In this document: in pieces, positions 1 through 11,790 of the stretch | Layout: every line of letters starts with the position of its first letter | How positions within the stretch are numbered: position 1 is the stretch's first letter | Assembly: GCF_032854445.1 (NCBI RefSeq) | Contig: NC_088298.1 | Span: 17,009,976 to 17,073,975 of the forward strand | Direction of reading: 5' to 3' | From: Liolophura sinensis | Lineage: Eukaryota; Mollusca; Polyplacophora; Chitonida; Chitonidae | Length of the DNA stretch: 64,000 bases | Made by a program: the position numbers and the translations under genes | The notes under the pieces: model-generated | Database searches by the model: none | The model's input: only the letters and a program-made list of their open reading frames with translations | What the model was told of the DNA's origin: nothing

Positions 1-46
1 GTAATGTACAATTGCTCTTCGTGTAAACCATGTATTTGATACTTAC

Positions 47-202
47 TCTCACAATAATACACGCGTGGATTAGATCCAGTCACTACTCTGCGACCTCCGT
101 AACCTTCTTTACATTTACAATGGTAATTACTTGAAGAAAAAACACTCGACGAGCAATAGGTTCCATATCCACACTGACCTTTACAGTCGTCAGCTTGCAA
201 GC
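47..202 (-). CDS. EGF-like exon of a gene extending off the left edge
   Basis: Read on the minus strand, an exon is bounded by an acceptor (TATAACAG) and a donor (GTAAGTATC). It is 156 nt and phase 1-1. It encodes about 52 residues with six cysteines in EGF order (C-x3-C-x5-C, then HCKC, then a last C in VYYCE) and the motif CKEGYGG typical of the C-terminal half of EGF-like domains. The symmetrical phase fits a shuffled extracellular module. It lies more than 30 kb beyond the poly(A) signal of the large minus-strand gene at 30.7-55.7 kb, so it probably belongs to a different, neighbouring gene. Only one exon is visible, so the product is unknown. Confidence 0.7.
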
Positions 203-1540
203 CTGTTATAAAAGACAAGAGGCATAAAAAACATTTTACAACACAGCATATTTTGTTACAACTTACAATTTCAGATATTTAAAAACTATAATTGTCTGTA
301 TGCAAAACCAAAGACTCCGTTTCGCTTTAGAAAATTTTCCATCAAATCCGATGTTTTAGTTAAGTCGAGTTTAATGAAAACATACTACAGAAATAACCGA
401 ACCAGTCACGGAGAAATGGCGCTAAATATAAAAGTCAACGTACATCTTCTCCTAATTTGATATTATGGCTGACAACATGAAAACCAAACCTGTTACTGAA
501 CTGAGCGCATGTTCACATGTCTGTACTTTTTGGTTGTTATACGGTATGACAAATATGGAAAAATGTCACCCGGCAATGAGCAGCAGCATGTTATAAAAGA
601 TAGGAGGCATAAAATACATTGTACAACTAAATATTTTATAATGAACCTTGTGCAACATAGCTTATATAAATTTGAACAAAGTATACCTCAAAACTGCGCG
701 AAAAAATGTGGCAAAACTTAATGAGCACTTGTAAGGAAAACGATTGTACCAAGAACGAAATTGATGCCTATGTCACCATGTAACACCAATCAGTTCATCT
801 TCCACCAATAAAAAATAAGAATAAAAAGTTCGTGAGTAACTCGCCACAGGTCGCTGGTTTACAATGGGCACTCTAGTTTCCTCCAAACGTTAAAGTGACC
901 GATGTCTTGTACTCGAAAACTTTTTGCGTGGACTAAGCATGTGAGAAAGTTAATCAGAAATTAACAGATTTAGTGAATTCTCCCGCGCCATCTGTTAGCG
1001 CACAATGGTAATTGCCTGTCGGCCACTTACCTGTGAGAGTTGTTAGAAATAAGCCTTTAATTCCTTGTTTCGACTGACTTTCCGAAGGTTTCATTTACTG
1101 CCATCCGGTTTGGGGATGGGAACGAATAATCCTGTGTACGTTTGATACATGGACATTTGGGCTGTTTGTACATTCAGGGCTACATATTTGTAATACATGC
1201 TGTCCGGACGACGCTCACCTTCCGTGAGCTAACTCCTCCTGATTTCTGGTTAGCTGATTTGGTTAGCTGATTTACTTGAAATAATCGGGTGAATGACTTC
1301 TGGGGTCAAAACCTCCCTTTTCCCAAACATGTATTGTAATAAATTTTCTTTTATAAAGTGTGAAGGACGTTATCGGTGTCAGAATATCGGAAGATGACGC
1401 TACTTACGAGAAATGAGAATGAAGTGAAAAACTGATTCACGTATTTTTGATGAGAGCCGTTAAACAGCCTCTTTAAATATTGACCGTCCTCCGTATTAGG
1501 TCATTTTTTAAATTCATTGTTAAAATCTACCAGTCTAAAG
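203..1540. other. Intron or intergenic, nothing recognised
   Basis: This may be the upstream intron of the EGF-like exon's gene. The longest ORF is about 70 codons, without homology or splice context that I can support. Confidence 0.4.
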
Positions 1541-1544
1541 TGAT

Positions 1545-1735
1545 ACCATGACACGACCCGATAGACGATGACAAGAAGCGATCAGATGATGATATGGAAC
1601 CATAAGACAATGACAAGAAGCGGTGAGATAATAACACAAAACCATGGGACAATGGCAAGAAACACTGATACGATGATACGAAACCATGGCACGTTGGGAA
1701 GAAGTGATGATACAAGGATAACTATGGGAAGAATG
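1545..1735. repeat. Imperfect short tandem repeat (ATGACAAGAAG-like)
   Basis: Loose repetition of units such as ATGACAAGAAGCG, each separated by an ATGATAC / AACCATG-type stretch. It creates overlapping spurious ORFs on both strands. It abuts a SINE head fragment on its right. Confidence 0.45.
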
Positions 1736-1736
1736 A

Positions 1737-1792
1737 TTCCTGGGTCATTGCGCTGCGCTAATGCGCTAAGCAACTGAGCCACGGAGGCCCCG
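1737..1792 (-). mobile_element. tRNA-SINE head fragment
   Basis: The minus strand reads GGGGCCTCCGTGGCTCAG, then TTAGCGCA and GCGCAATGACCCAGGA. This is the tRNA-like 5' head (A-box region TGGCTCAG) of the SINE family found throughout the window. Core and tail are missing. Confidence 0.75.
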
Positions 1793-1999
1793 GAAGGTTT
1801 GGAGTTCAAACATATAGTCTACTGGCATTGCATTCCGATATAGTAGCATAGGTAATATTAACAAAATTTTCATAACTGGCTTCACCTATAATTTAGAACC
1901 ACACCTGCCTAAAGTAATTCGGGTTAAGGCTGTGCATTAGGTTGTCTATTCCCGTCTTTCAGGTGACGATTCGTTTGCAAACCGCTTAGCGTGATCTTC

Positions 2000-4500
2000 G
2001 AAGTTGTTAATGGCGAGTTCGGTTTGAACCGAAGTGGCCTTTACCAAGATGTACCAAGGTGCGGATCCGCTTTACTTTTTCAAGCAAGTCAACTCAAATT
2101 CCTCTGCTTCAGTCTTATGACAAACTTTTACTTGCATCATTCCGAATACAACGCTTTAAAACGTTGCAGGCTGACCCTTTTCCCATCCTCAAATAATTTT
2201 TTCGTTTAGTTTGGAGCTATCGTTTATCCATGCTTCAAATTTTTTCCAAAAATTCTTTACAGTCGGACATTCCAGAAAAAGATGTTCAAGTGTTTCTTTG
2301 GCGGTTTTACATACTGGTATTTCACAAACATCGTCGTCGTTGCGGCCTATTTGATAGAGATACGATTTTGTTGGTATTATTCTATGTAATAATTTGTATT
2401 AAAAATCACCCAGTTTTGTATATTGTGTACAGTGAAAAATGGAAGAAAGCATATCTTCCCAATTTAGTTCTTTTAGCTTAAGGTTATATTCCCATTTATC
2501 ATTAATATGTTGTTGTTCATATGTACGGTGTAACACGATTTATTTAATTTTTGTTTCATTAGAAGTTGAAAAGATATTGGAAAAGTTGGCGAATAGCAAT
2601 CAGCATTTTTATCTTCTTCTATGCTTGGATTTATGGCTTAGGAATGTTCCTAATTAGGTTATTATGGTCAAGGTATGTAGCTTTAATCATAAACATTTTC
2701 TTAAATTGTGGAAATGGTAGAAATTTGTAAATGTCTTATATATCGTACTTTATTATTAAACCAGTTTGAATAAAGAAATGTGGACATCTAAAGTCCGAAT
2801 TATATCACAAATGCTCTTCTAGTATATTTACTGTTGTTCTTTCTGCATTTTTTGTGGAAAATGTCCCGAGCTCTTAGAATGTCTTTTCAAAAAGGGTTTT
2901 TTATTGATTGTAAAATAATTTTGATGTAACCACTCCTCATGTTGTTTAATATTTGTTAGTTTTCTATTATAAATACATATTTCCTTCCAGTTCTGTTCAT
3001 TAAAGATTAATTTTCTAATCCATTTTATCTTTAGTAATTGAAAAGATGGAACCAAGTTAAGCATTCGCATACCTCCACCAACATAATCATTTGTCAAAAT
3101 CTGTCTTTTTATTCTGTCGGGCACATGGTTCCATAAAAATTTATAAAGTACCCTAATAATTTCTTTCAGAGTGTCATCTGGTGGGTTTGGCAGAGAAAAA
3201 AAATAAATGTATCATTTCAGAGAGTGCAAGGGATTTAATCAAAGTAAATTTTCCTAGTAGGCATGAGTTCCTGAATTCCCATTTCTGTAATCCCATTTTA
3301 CGCTATTCTTTTGTTACTAAATAATTTTTTTCCGCATGTTGTTAAAGTCGACAGACGAAAAATTAATACCTAATATATTTATGTTACCCAGTCTAATTTC
3401 AATTTTTATACATAATTTTAGATCAGCTCCAGACATAGAATCTATCCAGACTGCTTTAGTTTTTGCTACATTTATTTTTACGCCCGAGTATTTTATAAAA
3501 CAAGGTCAGACATTTTAATGCTTCAGCAAGAAAATCTTCTGAACCGCCGAGAACTAGCTGTGTGTCATCGACAAATTTGCTGAGTTTATACGCAGTACTG
3601 TTAATGGTTATTTTATGGCATTTATGATTGTGTTACTTTTGATGATATAGCCTAGTATTTCAGCACATGTAAGGTGAAACTGAATCGCGGCTGATATTGA
3701 AGGAGGACCATATATATCCGTTTTAAGGCACATTTGTGAAGATAATTCTTTGGAATGTTAACCTATTTCCTAAAGGTTTTTTTTCCAAAATTCAAGGATT
3801 CGAAAACTTCGTTTATGAAGCCCCCGAAAACAGAATCGAAGGCTTTCTCAAGATCTATTGAAAAGAATAATCCTGGTATTTCCTTTTCTTTGGCTTCAAA
3901 CATAATATCGTATATCAAACGTATATTTTCAGAGATACATCTGCCTCGTTTTTCATCGACTTCAAGCTAGTACTTAGTTCCTTATGCATGATATTCCCTT
4001 CTAACTGTTTATGTCCAAGTTTGGTAAGTCTGTTTAGATTCATAAACAGACTTAATGCTTCTTTAATGTTATCTGTGTCTAAATAAGTTAATGCAGTAAA
4101 GGTTGCAATAATGCATTTTCTGCTCTTTTAAAATATCTGATGTTTCACACATTTCATTCCTATTGTCTAGTGTTAATTTCGTGATAAGTTAATTTGTGAA
4201 ATTACTTTTTTCTAATGACAGAAAAAACTTAGAAGGTTTTTCTGCATTTTCAGTCCAGTTTGCTTTTGTTCTAGCTTTAATACCTTCCATTTTTTTCTCG
4301 TAGTCTTTCATATTCCACTTTTGCATTGCTAAGGGCATCTTTTTTTATGCTCATGTTATGATAATTCTTTTGAATTTCATCTTCTAATTTTTTTATCATA
4401 CTTTGTCATTCAGTTTCCTTTAATGTGTCTATATATTTTCCAGATTTTCCTCCATCGGTAAAAGTCTATTTTAAATTTATACGTATCATTTATCCTCTGA
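2000..4500 (-). mobile_element. Decayed non-LTR retrotransposon (LINE) ORF2 fragment
   Basis: The minus strand, read from 4500 down to 2000, shows an ordered but stop- and frameshift-broken reverse transcriptase. First comes a pre-RT segment with ANWTENAEKPSKFF near 4230. Next is RT motif IDLEKAFDSV near 3850, after ENIRLIYDIM. The catalytic box FVDDTQLVLGGS lies near 3560 and LGNINILGI near 3390. The post-RT block ILTNDYVGGGMRMLNLVPS is near 3080. Last is a zf-RVT-like segment with YQIGRNDDDVCEIPVC and TLEHLFLECPTVKNFW near 2300. No endonuclease domain is visible, so the copy is 5'-truncated. The style recalls Tx1/L1-like aquatic LINEs (clade from memory). The 3' boundary is uncertain. Confidence 0.85.
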
Positions 4501-4938
4501 CGACAGTCGATGGAACCAAACTTATCTCTGTTGGCCCTGAGTAAAGGACAAACCAAAAATCAGAAATGGGTGGGTCTCACCTGTTACAACAGCAGCTACA
4601 ACAACAACACTTGGAGCCAGCATCTGCATCCAGACCGAGGAAACTCGGCGAATTGCCATTCTCTAACGTCGTCAGCTTGGCAACTGCTGAAAACTGGGCA
4701 ATATGTACTTGTGCGTATACTCACCGCACAAGGACCGACCAGGACCCGAAGTGTGAGTGTGCTCAAATCAGGCTCCTATCAGTTTACAGATAATCCCCGA
4801 GTGACTCAAAACACAAAAACGATCATGTGATCTGACGTTCTTCTTGATTGTCATTTTAGCCGAAATTAATTTCGCAGAAACCTGCGTAATTTTCACATTT
4901 TAGGTTTAATCACAGTTTTAATGACCATGGCGATGTTT

Positions 4939-4940
<2 letters not shown>

Positions 4941-5015
<75 letters not shown>
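4941..5015. repeat. (TA)n microsatellite
   Basis: Uninterrupted TA dinucleotide run of about 70 bp. It causes the poly-Tyr/Ile ORFs seen on both strands. Confidence 0.95.
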
Positions 5016-5020
<5 letters not shown>

Positions 5021-5215
5021 AAAACAATCCGATCTGCACTTATCCACATATCTGTAAGGGTGTTAAACACAGGCACCTCTATAAGCGTCATGTCCGACAT
5101 TCGTATACCATTCGTAGTCCGTAAAAGGCGTTCCAAGTCGATAATCACAAGATCCATTTCCAAAGCAACGCTTAACACTAGCTACCAAAGACAACGGTAT
5201 GTAAGAAATTATACA

Positions 5216-5358
5216 ATTTATTTATTTATTTGATTGGTATTTTACGCCGTACTCAAGAATATGTCACTCATACGACGGCGGCCAGCATTATGGTGGGAGG
5301 AAACTGGGCACAGCCCGGGGGAAACCCACGACCATCCGCAGGTTTGCTGACAGACCAA
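5216..5358 (-). mobile_element. tRNA-SINE, 3' partial copy
   Basis: Tail and core of the common SINE in reverse: TTTATTTGATTGGT, then CGCCGTACTCAAGAATAT, GACGGCGGCCAGCATTATGG and CCACGACCATCCGCAGG. The tRNA-like head is absent. Confidence 0.85.
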
Positions 5359-5907
5359 GAAATTATACAAATAGGAAATAAAGCCGGTAACACAAAAGAG
5401 AGAAGCGGTCATCAGTTTCCAATGATGTCGGACAGACAATTGATATTCCAGGCAAGAATTCCATATGAAACTTCAAATTCGTAGTCCATGAATGAGTTCC
5501 ATTTCAAATAACAATCAAACAAGGTATCTCAGTCGCGCTTTGATCGCAACTGTTCATAAAGGCACCGTGCACATGTAAAAAGCATGGCTGCCTATAGGGT
5601 CCCTTGCCCCGGATTAAGCGGTGTTAGAAACGGTTCGAAAACATTGAGCGTTACAGACCTTAACCGAACAGATTGTGATTCAAAAGTAACGAACGATTAG
5701 GTCTTTCCCGTTAATATGTAAGGATCTCATACTATAAGAGGTGATATCTATGGTGTTACACATGACATGCTGGTCTGTATAAAAGCTGTCTACAAGGCAG
5801 AAAAAAAATTTGATCCGATTTGAAAGCCTAAAATCCGTTTTAAAGCCGTTTCTGAAATCTGCGTTGATTCGTCATTACGGACCTTGCTTGTAGAAGACCA
5901 TAAGGTG

Positions 5908-6172
5908 CCTGGCCTTCGTGGCCGAGGGGTTTTAGCACGTCAACACAGCGTAATGATCTAGGAGCCTCCCGCTAGTGCGGTCCCTGTGAATTCAAGTTCA
6001 GCTCATACTGGTTTCCTCTCTGGCCGTACCTGAGGAGGTCTGCAGCAGCCTGCGGCTGGTCTTGGGTTTCCCCCGGGCTCTGTCCGGTTTCCTCTCACCA
6101 TAATCTGGTCGCCGTCGTATAAGTGAAATATTCTTGAGTACGGCGTAAAACACCAATCAAATAAATAAATTT
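5908..6172 (+). mobile_element. tRNA-SINE, near full-length
   Basis: Runs from the tRNA-like head (CTGGCCTTCGTGGCCGAG, then TTCAAGTTCAGC as the B-box region) through the core (CTCTGTCCGGTTTCCTC, GTCGCCGTCGTATAAGTG) to the tail CAATCAAATAAATAAA. One of the few copies that shows the entire structure, about 265 bp. Confidence 0.9.
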
Positions 6173-7364
6173 GTAACACTTTCGCACTTTATCCTGACAA
6201 GGGCCGTATGGAGAGGCTGTTATAGTCAATTTCTGTTGGCTCTTTCCATCTGCCAGTAAAATCAATAATACAGGCTACAAAAATGCTTTTATTCCGTGGC
6301 ATGACACATTGATATGTTGAAAATTCATATCCTGCAAAGAAATTGAAGTCAGGGCTTCACCTAGGGTAAAGCCTTATCAATATTCATAAACAAATGGCAA
6401 GTTGGGGAATGCGCGAAGGACGGTATGCCCCTATGTTTTGAAGGAAAATGACACCAGTTACCTAAGCTCTTGTCGACTTCACTCTAAACCCTGTTTCTGA
6501 CAATATTTGAAATAATTTACAGGTTTTATATCATATCCTGTAGTATTTGATCTAACGGCAGAATGATTTACTTTGTATTCTGTAATAAAAAAAAACAACG
6601 TACTCGATTTGCAGAGACAGTAGTGAAGGCTGTGTTACTGGATGTAGTTTGTCCTAACCGCATGTTGGTGCAGAAATTGTAAAGCAAATTATTCTCCAGG
6701 CCCATTGTCCAGCATGTCACTTGTTTTTGAACAATTATGACGTCACCCGAGGCAATGAGTTCTTGGTGTCGAAACAGCGTCTATGGAGTTCAACGCTACA
6801 AATTAGGAAAAACACTCTAACTTCATTTTCTTTGCAAAAATATGGACGTTCAACGTAAGGATGTGTGGAATTTGGGCAATAAAGGCAATTTGGGTATGAC
6901 TGATTTTACAGACACCTGAATATAGGCGACTTGCAAAAAATAATAGACTATAGTTTAGAATAGCTAACCCACATAGTTTGTTTTCACCACGTTAATATCA
7001 GCATTATCCATGGACATCCTACTGTTTAAAATCGGTAATAAACCAATAAAGTCGCTTTACACACTTTTTCACACTTTATAGTACAGGCACAGGTCTGGTA
7101 TTTCTTTTGCATTCATTTGAGATCTTCTCGGTAAATAGCAGGCAAACTTTATTTCATTAGCGAATATTGATTATTGACAAATGTCTCCTTTATTGCATCT
7201 TTAAGTTTACATTCCAAGAACAATGGACCTGTTAAAACAATAGAGGAGTGCGCCGTCTATTTACTGTCGGACCACCACAGAGCAACACGGAAGTTTTAGC
7301 AGAAGTCAATCACTATCCCCTATATAGGAGCATAACTACAGCATTAGGTATATAAACATGTATA
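6173..7364. other. Intergenic, nothing recognised
   Basis: No ORF above background, no RNA gene and no repeat that I can name. Confidence 0.4.
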
Positions 7365-7369
7365 CACAA

Positions 7370-8775
7370 TAACCCATGTATGTTGTGTGAGTAACTTGGA
7401 GGCTTATGGATCATTTTATAACCCGTGATTGGTGTGTGAGTAACCTTAGGGACTTGTGGGTCATTTTATAACCTGTGTTTGGTGTGTGTGAGTAACCTTA
7501 GGGACTTGTGGGTCATTTTATAACCCGTGTTTGGTGTGTGTGAGTAACCTCAGGGACTTGTGGGTCATTTTATAACCCGTGTTTGATGTGTGTGAGTAAC
7601 CTCAGGGACTTGTGGGTCATTTTATAACCCGTGTTTGGTGTGTGTGAGTAACCTTAGGGATTTGTGGGTCATTTTATAACCCATGTTTGGTGTGTGAGTA
7701 ACCTTAGGGACTTGTGGGTCATTTTATAACCCGTGTTTGGTGTGTGTGAGTAACCTCAGGGACTTGTGGGTCATTTTATAACCCGTGTTTGATGAGCGAG
7801 TGATCTTGGGGCCTTGTAGGTCATTTTATAACCAGTGTTTGGGGTGTGTGAGTAACCTCAGGGACTTGTGGGTCATTTTATAACCAGTGTTTGGTGTGTG
7901 TGAGTAACCTCAGGGACTTGTGGGTCATTTTATAACCCGTGTTTGGTGTGTGTGAGTAACCTCAGGGACTTGTAGGTCATTTTATAACCAGTGTTTGGGG
8001 TGTGTGAGTAACCTTAGGGACTTGTGGGTCATTTTATAACCCGTGTTTGGTGTGTGAGTAACCTCAGGGACTTGTGGGTCATTTTATAACCAGTTTTTGA
8101 TGTGTGTGAGTAACCTTAATTTAATTTAATTTAATTTTTTTTTTAAAGATTTATCCATCGTACTCACCAAGTAGTTCAAACAAGCTCCTTTTAAGGTACA
8201 AAGTGCTAAGACTGAAACCCATTCTTAAATCTGTGAGTAACCTTAGGGAATTGTGGGTCATTTTATAACCTGTGACTGGTGTGTGAGTAAACTTAGGGAC
8301 TTGTGGGTCATTTTATAACCCGTGATTGGTGTGTGAGTAACCTTAGGGACTTGTGGGTCATTTTATAACCCATGTTTGGTGTTTGTGAGTAACCTTGGGA
8401 ACTTGTGTGTCATTTTATAACCTGTATTTGATCAGCGAGTGACCTTGGGGCCTTGTGGGTCATTTTATAACCAGTGTTTGGTGTGTGTGAGTAACCTTGG
8501 GGACTTGTGGGTCATTTTTTGACCCGTGTTTGGTGTGTGTGTGTGTGTGTGTGAGTGACCTTAGGGACTTGTGGGTCATTTTGTAACCCGTGTTTGGTGT
8601 GTGTGAGTAACCTCAGGGACTTGTGGGTCATTTTATAACCCGTGATTGGTGTGTGAGTAACCTTAGGGACTTGTGGGTCATTTTATAACCTGTATTTGAT
8701 GAGCGAGTGATCTTGGGGCTTTGTGGATCATTTTATAACCCGTATTTGGTGGGTGAGTAACTTTGGGTAATTGAA
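7370..8775. repeat. 50-bp minisatellite, roughly 25 units, with an internal insertion
   Basis: Head-to-tail units of about 50 bp contain GTGTGAGTAACCTTAGGGAC, then TTGTGGGTCATTTTATAACC, then a variable CGTGTTTGGT end. Sub-variants (AACCTCAGG vs AACCTTAGG; a GATGAGCGAGTGATCTTGGG form) recur in blocks, suggesting multi-unit duplication. The array is broken at about 8115-8232 by unrelated sequence with an AATTT run, and continues afterwards. Confidence 0.95.
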
Positions 8776-9690
8776 TGTTGGAGACCGTCACCATATCGAA
8801 ATGTGATTAAAAGTTGATTAAAGGAGCATCGAGTCAATGTGTTGTGTATGCAGCTTGTAACCATTTGCAATTGGGGAGTTTCGAGATCGAAATCCTTTCT
8901 CTTTGAAGGCAAAAACAGCCTTCCTGTATCATGTGACTTGTGGAAAATTTTAGGTAACCTTTGTCGACATTAATTTACCTAACACCTATCTCACTTTGTC
9001 CCAGAAGCACAAATGGCACCTCTTTCCTTTACAAAAACTTCTCAAGTTCACAAATGTTCATCTTCTCAGTTTTCTCTATCGTTTGTCCGGTGGAGATAAC
9101 TTCCCGAAACTTTTTGCAAATGACCACGTCATAGTAAACCCCATCCCGTCATAGCTGCATAACATTTTTGACAGGCCACATGATACAGTGGGACTTTTTC
9201 AGCTTCAGCTCAAAAAAGAGTTCGATCTCTGGTGTAAATTAATCTGTACAGAGGTTGCCTGACATCGCAGGTCACATAATACAGTAGGACCGTTTTTTTA
9301 CTCTTATCGATAAAAAGAGTCGGAATTCGAAACTCTCCTAGTGCCGCATTTTGTTTCTACGCCTTGGCTTTTACATAATGACCTCCCATACATGAAATTA
9401 ACATGGCGATCATGCTAAATGCGACCTTACAACCTATCGTTTATACCGTCATAGCATCCAATTTTATGATTTTTAATTTACAGCAGTTTACAGAATAAAA
9501 CGCCGCGCCATTACAGATCTGATCTGTTCCCTTTACGACACCCCTCGCTGGTGTTGGTATCCACAGCTATCCTCTTATACGACGAAACACAGAAACTATT
9601 AGGGAGTAATTTTCTGTCTCGTGTATTAAACGGTATATTGATGATCTACGGGCTTTAAACAATGTCTATGTAGCAAAGGCTAAGGTGAAC
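8776..9690. other. Intergenic, nothing recognised
   Basis: No supported gene. A loosely repeated phrase (ACATAATACAGTAGGACC vs ACATGATACAGTGGGAC) occurs near 9180 and 9275. Confidence 0.4.
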
Positions 9691-10131
9691 AGTTTGTGTA
9701 ACTTATTTAACTCGAATAAAACAAACCATATACTTTATTACTGTCGTTGAGCTTTTTCTGCTTCTTGCATGCAGCCTTTCTTTATTATATTATTTGCTTT
9801 GTTAATATATTCTGTTCAATAGATCAAAATCAGACCCAGCCTCTTGTTAGTTTAGATCAGTAAAGGATTTATTCTAACCATTCATGTAAATGCTTAGCTA
9901 GTCGAAACTTATCCGCCCCCCTGTCACCGATGCTGAAGCAAACTTAGGGGGAAAGTGCCCTGATGTTTATTACAATTCATTTCATGTCACGGATCCATAA
10001 TTACGTAACTGCTTCGTCGTCATTATTACTGAACATTTTTTCATCCAAAATGATGCTTTATACTGGACCGTCAACCACCAAGTTAAATTTACCATTCTTT
10101 TCTGCCAGCAGCCAGTCTGCACGTATTCCAG

Positions 10132-10443
10132 GCTACTACCGGTATAAAGCTGGTGAAGGCTTCGCGAAATTTCAAATAGGGTTTGGATCAGAAGATCGTT
10201 CGTAATGGACTGGGAAGTATTTTCCGACCTGGTATGAGGGCGGCATCTCCGTTCCAGGGGAGCTATCTGTGGTATCATTCAAACAAACGACAAGTGCCTC
10301 CTCCCCGGCGCCGAAGACGCAAACTGCCGAGACGCCTACGACACCCGCAACATACGATGAGGTTCCATTCGGGCAGATAATGTACAAACAGGTTGGCGTG
10401 TTTGTTGTTCCAGACAACGTCACCAAAGTGGACGTCATTTCCT
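10132..10443 (+). pseudogene. Dead copy of the GYYR/PFGQ exon of the large minus-strand gene
   Basis: Homologous over its full length to exon 20 of the gene at 30.7-55.7 kb. It keeps the acceptor (TATTCCAG), GYYRY, QIGFG, EDRS, WTGKYFPTWYE, the Thr/Pro linker and VFVVPDNVTKVDVI. Defects are a TAA at 10203-10205 in place of the Lys codon of exon 20 (DRS-stop-WTG), loss of the conserved Cys in WYEC (now WYEGG), and destruction of the splice donor at the right end. No frameshift is seen, so decay is moderate. None of the neighbouring exons of the parent gene were found beside it. Confidence 0.88.
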
Positions 10444-10519
10444 CATGGCTTCTCTCATGACTGTTACAGTGTAAGCAGGTCCAAGCTCCACAGTATAAAG
10501 GGAACTTTAGAGTATGAAA

Positions 10520-10645
10520 GGATTTAATTATTTATTTATTTGATTGGTGTTAAAACTCAAGAATATTTCACCTATACGACGGCGGCCAGCATTTTGGTGG
10601 GAGGAAACCAGACACAGCCCGGTGGAAACCCACGACCATCCTAGA
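10520..10645 (-). mobile_element. tRNA-SINE, 3' partial copy
   Basis: TTTATTTGATTGGTGTTA, CTCAAGAATATTTCACC, GACGGCGGCCAGCATTTTGG and CCCACGACCATCC. Inserted between the dead exon and the minisatellite; absent from the 33-kb partner, so it inserted after the duplication. Confidence 0.85.
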
Positions 10646-11345
10646 GTGTAAAGGGAACTGCACAGTATAAAAGTAACTCTACTATATAAAGGGAACTGCA
10701 CAGTATAAAAGTAGCTCTACTATATAAAGGGAACTGCACAGTATAAAAGTAACTCTACTATATAAAGGGAACTGCACAGTATAAAAGTAGCTCTACTATA
10801 TAAAGGGAACTGCACAATATAAAAGTAACTCTACTATATAAAGGGAACTGCACAGTATAAAAGTAGCTCTACTTTATAAAGGGAACTGTACAATATAAAA
10901 GTAGCTCTACTATATAAAGGGAACTGCACAATATAAAAGTAGCTCTACTATATAAAGGGAACTGCACAATATAAAAGTAGCTCTACTTTATAAAGGGAAC
11001 TGCACAATATAAAAGTAGCTCTACTATATAAAGGGAACTGCACAGAATAGAAGTAGCTCTACTATATAAAGGGAACTGCACAATATAAAAGTAGCTCTAC
11101 TATATAAAGGGAACTGCACAGAATAGAAGTAGCTCTACTATATAAAGGGAACTGCACACTATAAAAGTAACTCTACTATATAAAGGGAACTGCACAGTAT
11201 AAAAGTAGCTCTACTATATAAAGGGAACTGTACAATATAAAAGTAGCTCTACTATATAAAGGGAACTGTACAATATAAAAGTAGCTCTACTGTATAAAGG
11301 GAACTGCACAATATAAAAGTAGCTCTACTATAAATGGGACTGCAC
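10645..11345. repeat. 38-bp minisatellite, about 18 units
   Basis: Unit: TATATAAAGGGAACTGCACA then GTATAAAAGTAGCTCTAC (38 bp). The two halves, AAGGGAACTGCACAGTATA and AAAGTAGCTCTACTATATA, are each 19 bp and alignable, so this looks like a diverged dimer of the 19-bp unit found alone at 11.46-11.79 kb. Confidence 0.93.
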
Positions 11346-11454
11346 AGGTTAAAAACTAAATCGTATTAATTGATCTGAATTTTATTTTTAGCAGGTTTTA
11401 CCTATTTAGGATTTAAACAATTTCTCATGGGTCTGAGTGTTACTCTGAGCTGAT

Positions 11455-11790
11455 CTGAACTGCACAGTATTATGGAAACTGCACAGTATGATGGGAACTG
11501 CACAGTATAATGGGAACTGCACAGTATAATTGGAACTGCACAGTATAATGGGAACTGCACAGTATGATGGGAACTGCACAGTATAATGGGAACTGCACAG
11601 TATAATGGGAACTGCACAGTATAATGGGAACTGCACAGTATAATGGGAACTGCACAGTATGATGGGAACTGCACAGTATAATGGGAATAACGTAGTATAA
11701 AGGGAACAGCACAATATAAATGGAACTACACAGTATAAAGGAAACTGCGTAAAATAGAGGGAATTGCACAGTACATAGGGAACAGCACAA
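11455..11790. repeat. 19-bp minisatellite, about 17 units
   Basis: Unit AATGGGAACTGCACAGTAT repeated head to tail. It gives three overlapping spurious ORFs rich in the phrase CAVPIILCSS. Same family as the array at 32.15-32.93 kb in the opposite orientation. Confidence 0.95.

Larger units (their letters stand above)
9700..11790 (+). repeat. Inverted segmental duplicate of 32.1-33.85 kb
   Basis: From about 9700 the plus strand matches the minus strand of 33850 downwards. Shared intronic landmarks include TTTTTCTGCTT, GCAGCCTTTCT, ATATTATTTGC, GGATTTATTCTAACCATTCA, TGTAAATGCTTAG and CCATTCTTTTC, followed by the exon GCTACTACCGGTATAA. Homology resumes after the exon with GTGTAAGCAGGTC and the GGGAACTGCACAGTATA minisatellite. 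Because introns are shared, this is a DNA-level duplication and not a retrocopy. The plus copy later gained a SINE (10.52 kb) and a larger array. Confidence 0.85.

Noticed and set aside
1737-1792. Candidate tRNA gene (TGGCTCAG A-box)
   Set aside because: Only the SINE head; no cloverleaf can be closed.
4510-4830. 106-codon plus-strand ORF (NSSYNNNTWSQHLHP...)
   Set aside because: Considered as a lost exon of the modular gene, but no module motif or phase-1 splice pair could be shown.
11402-11790. Three overlapping ORFs with CAVPIILCSSHYTVQF-type repeats
   Set aside because: Product of the 19-bp minisatellite, whose unit length is not a multiple of three, so all frames stay open.
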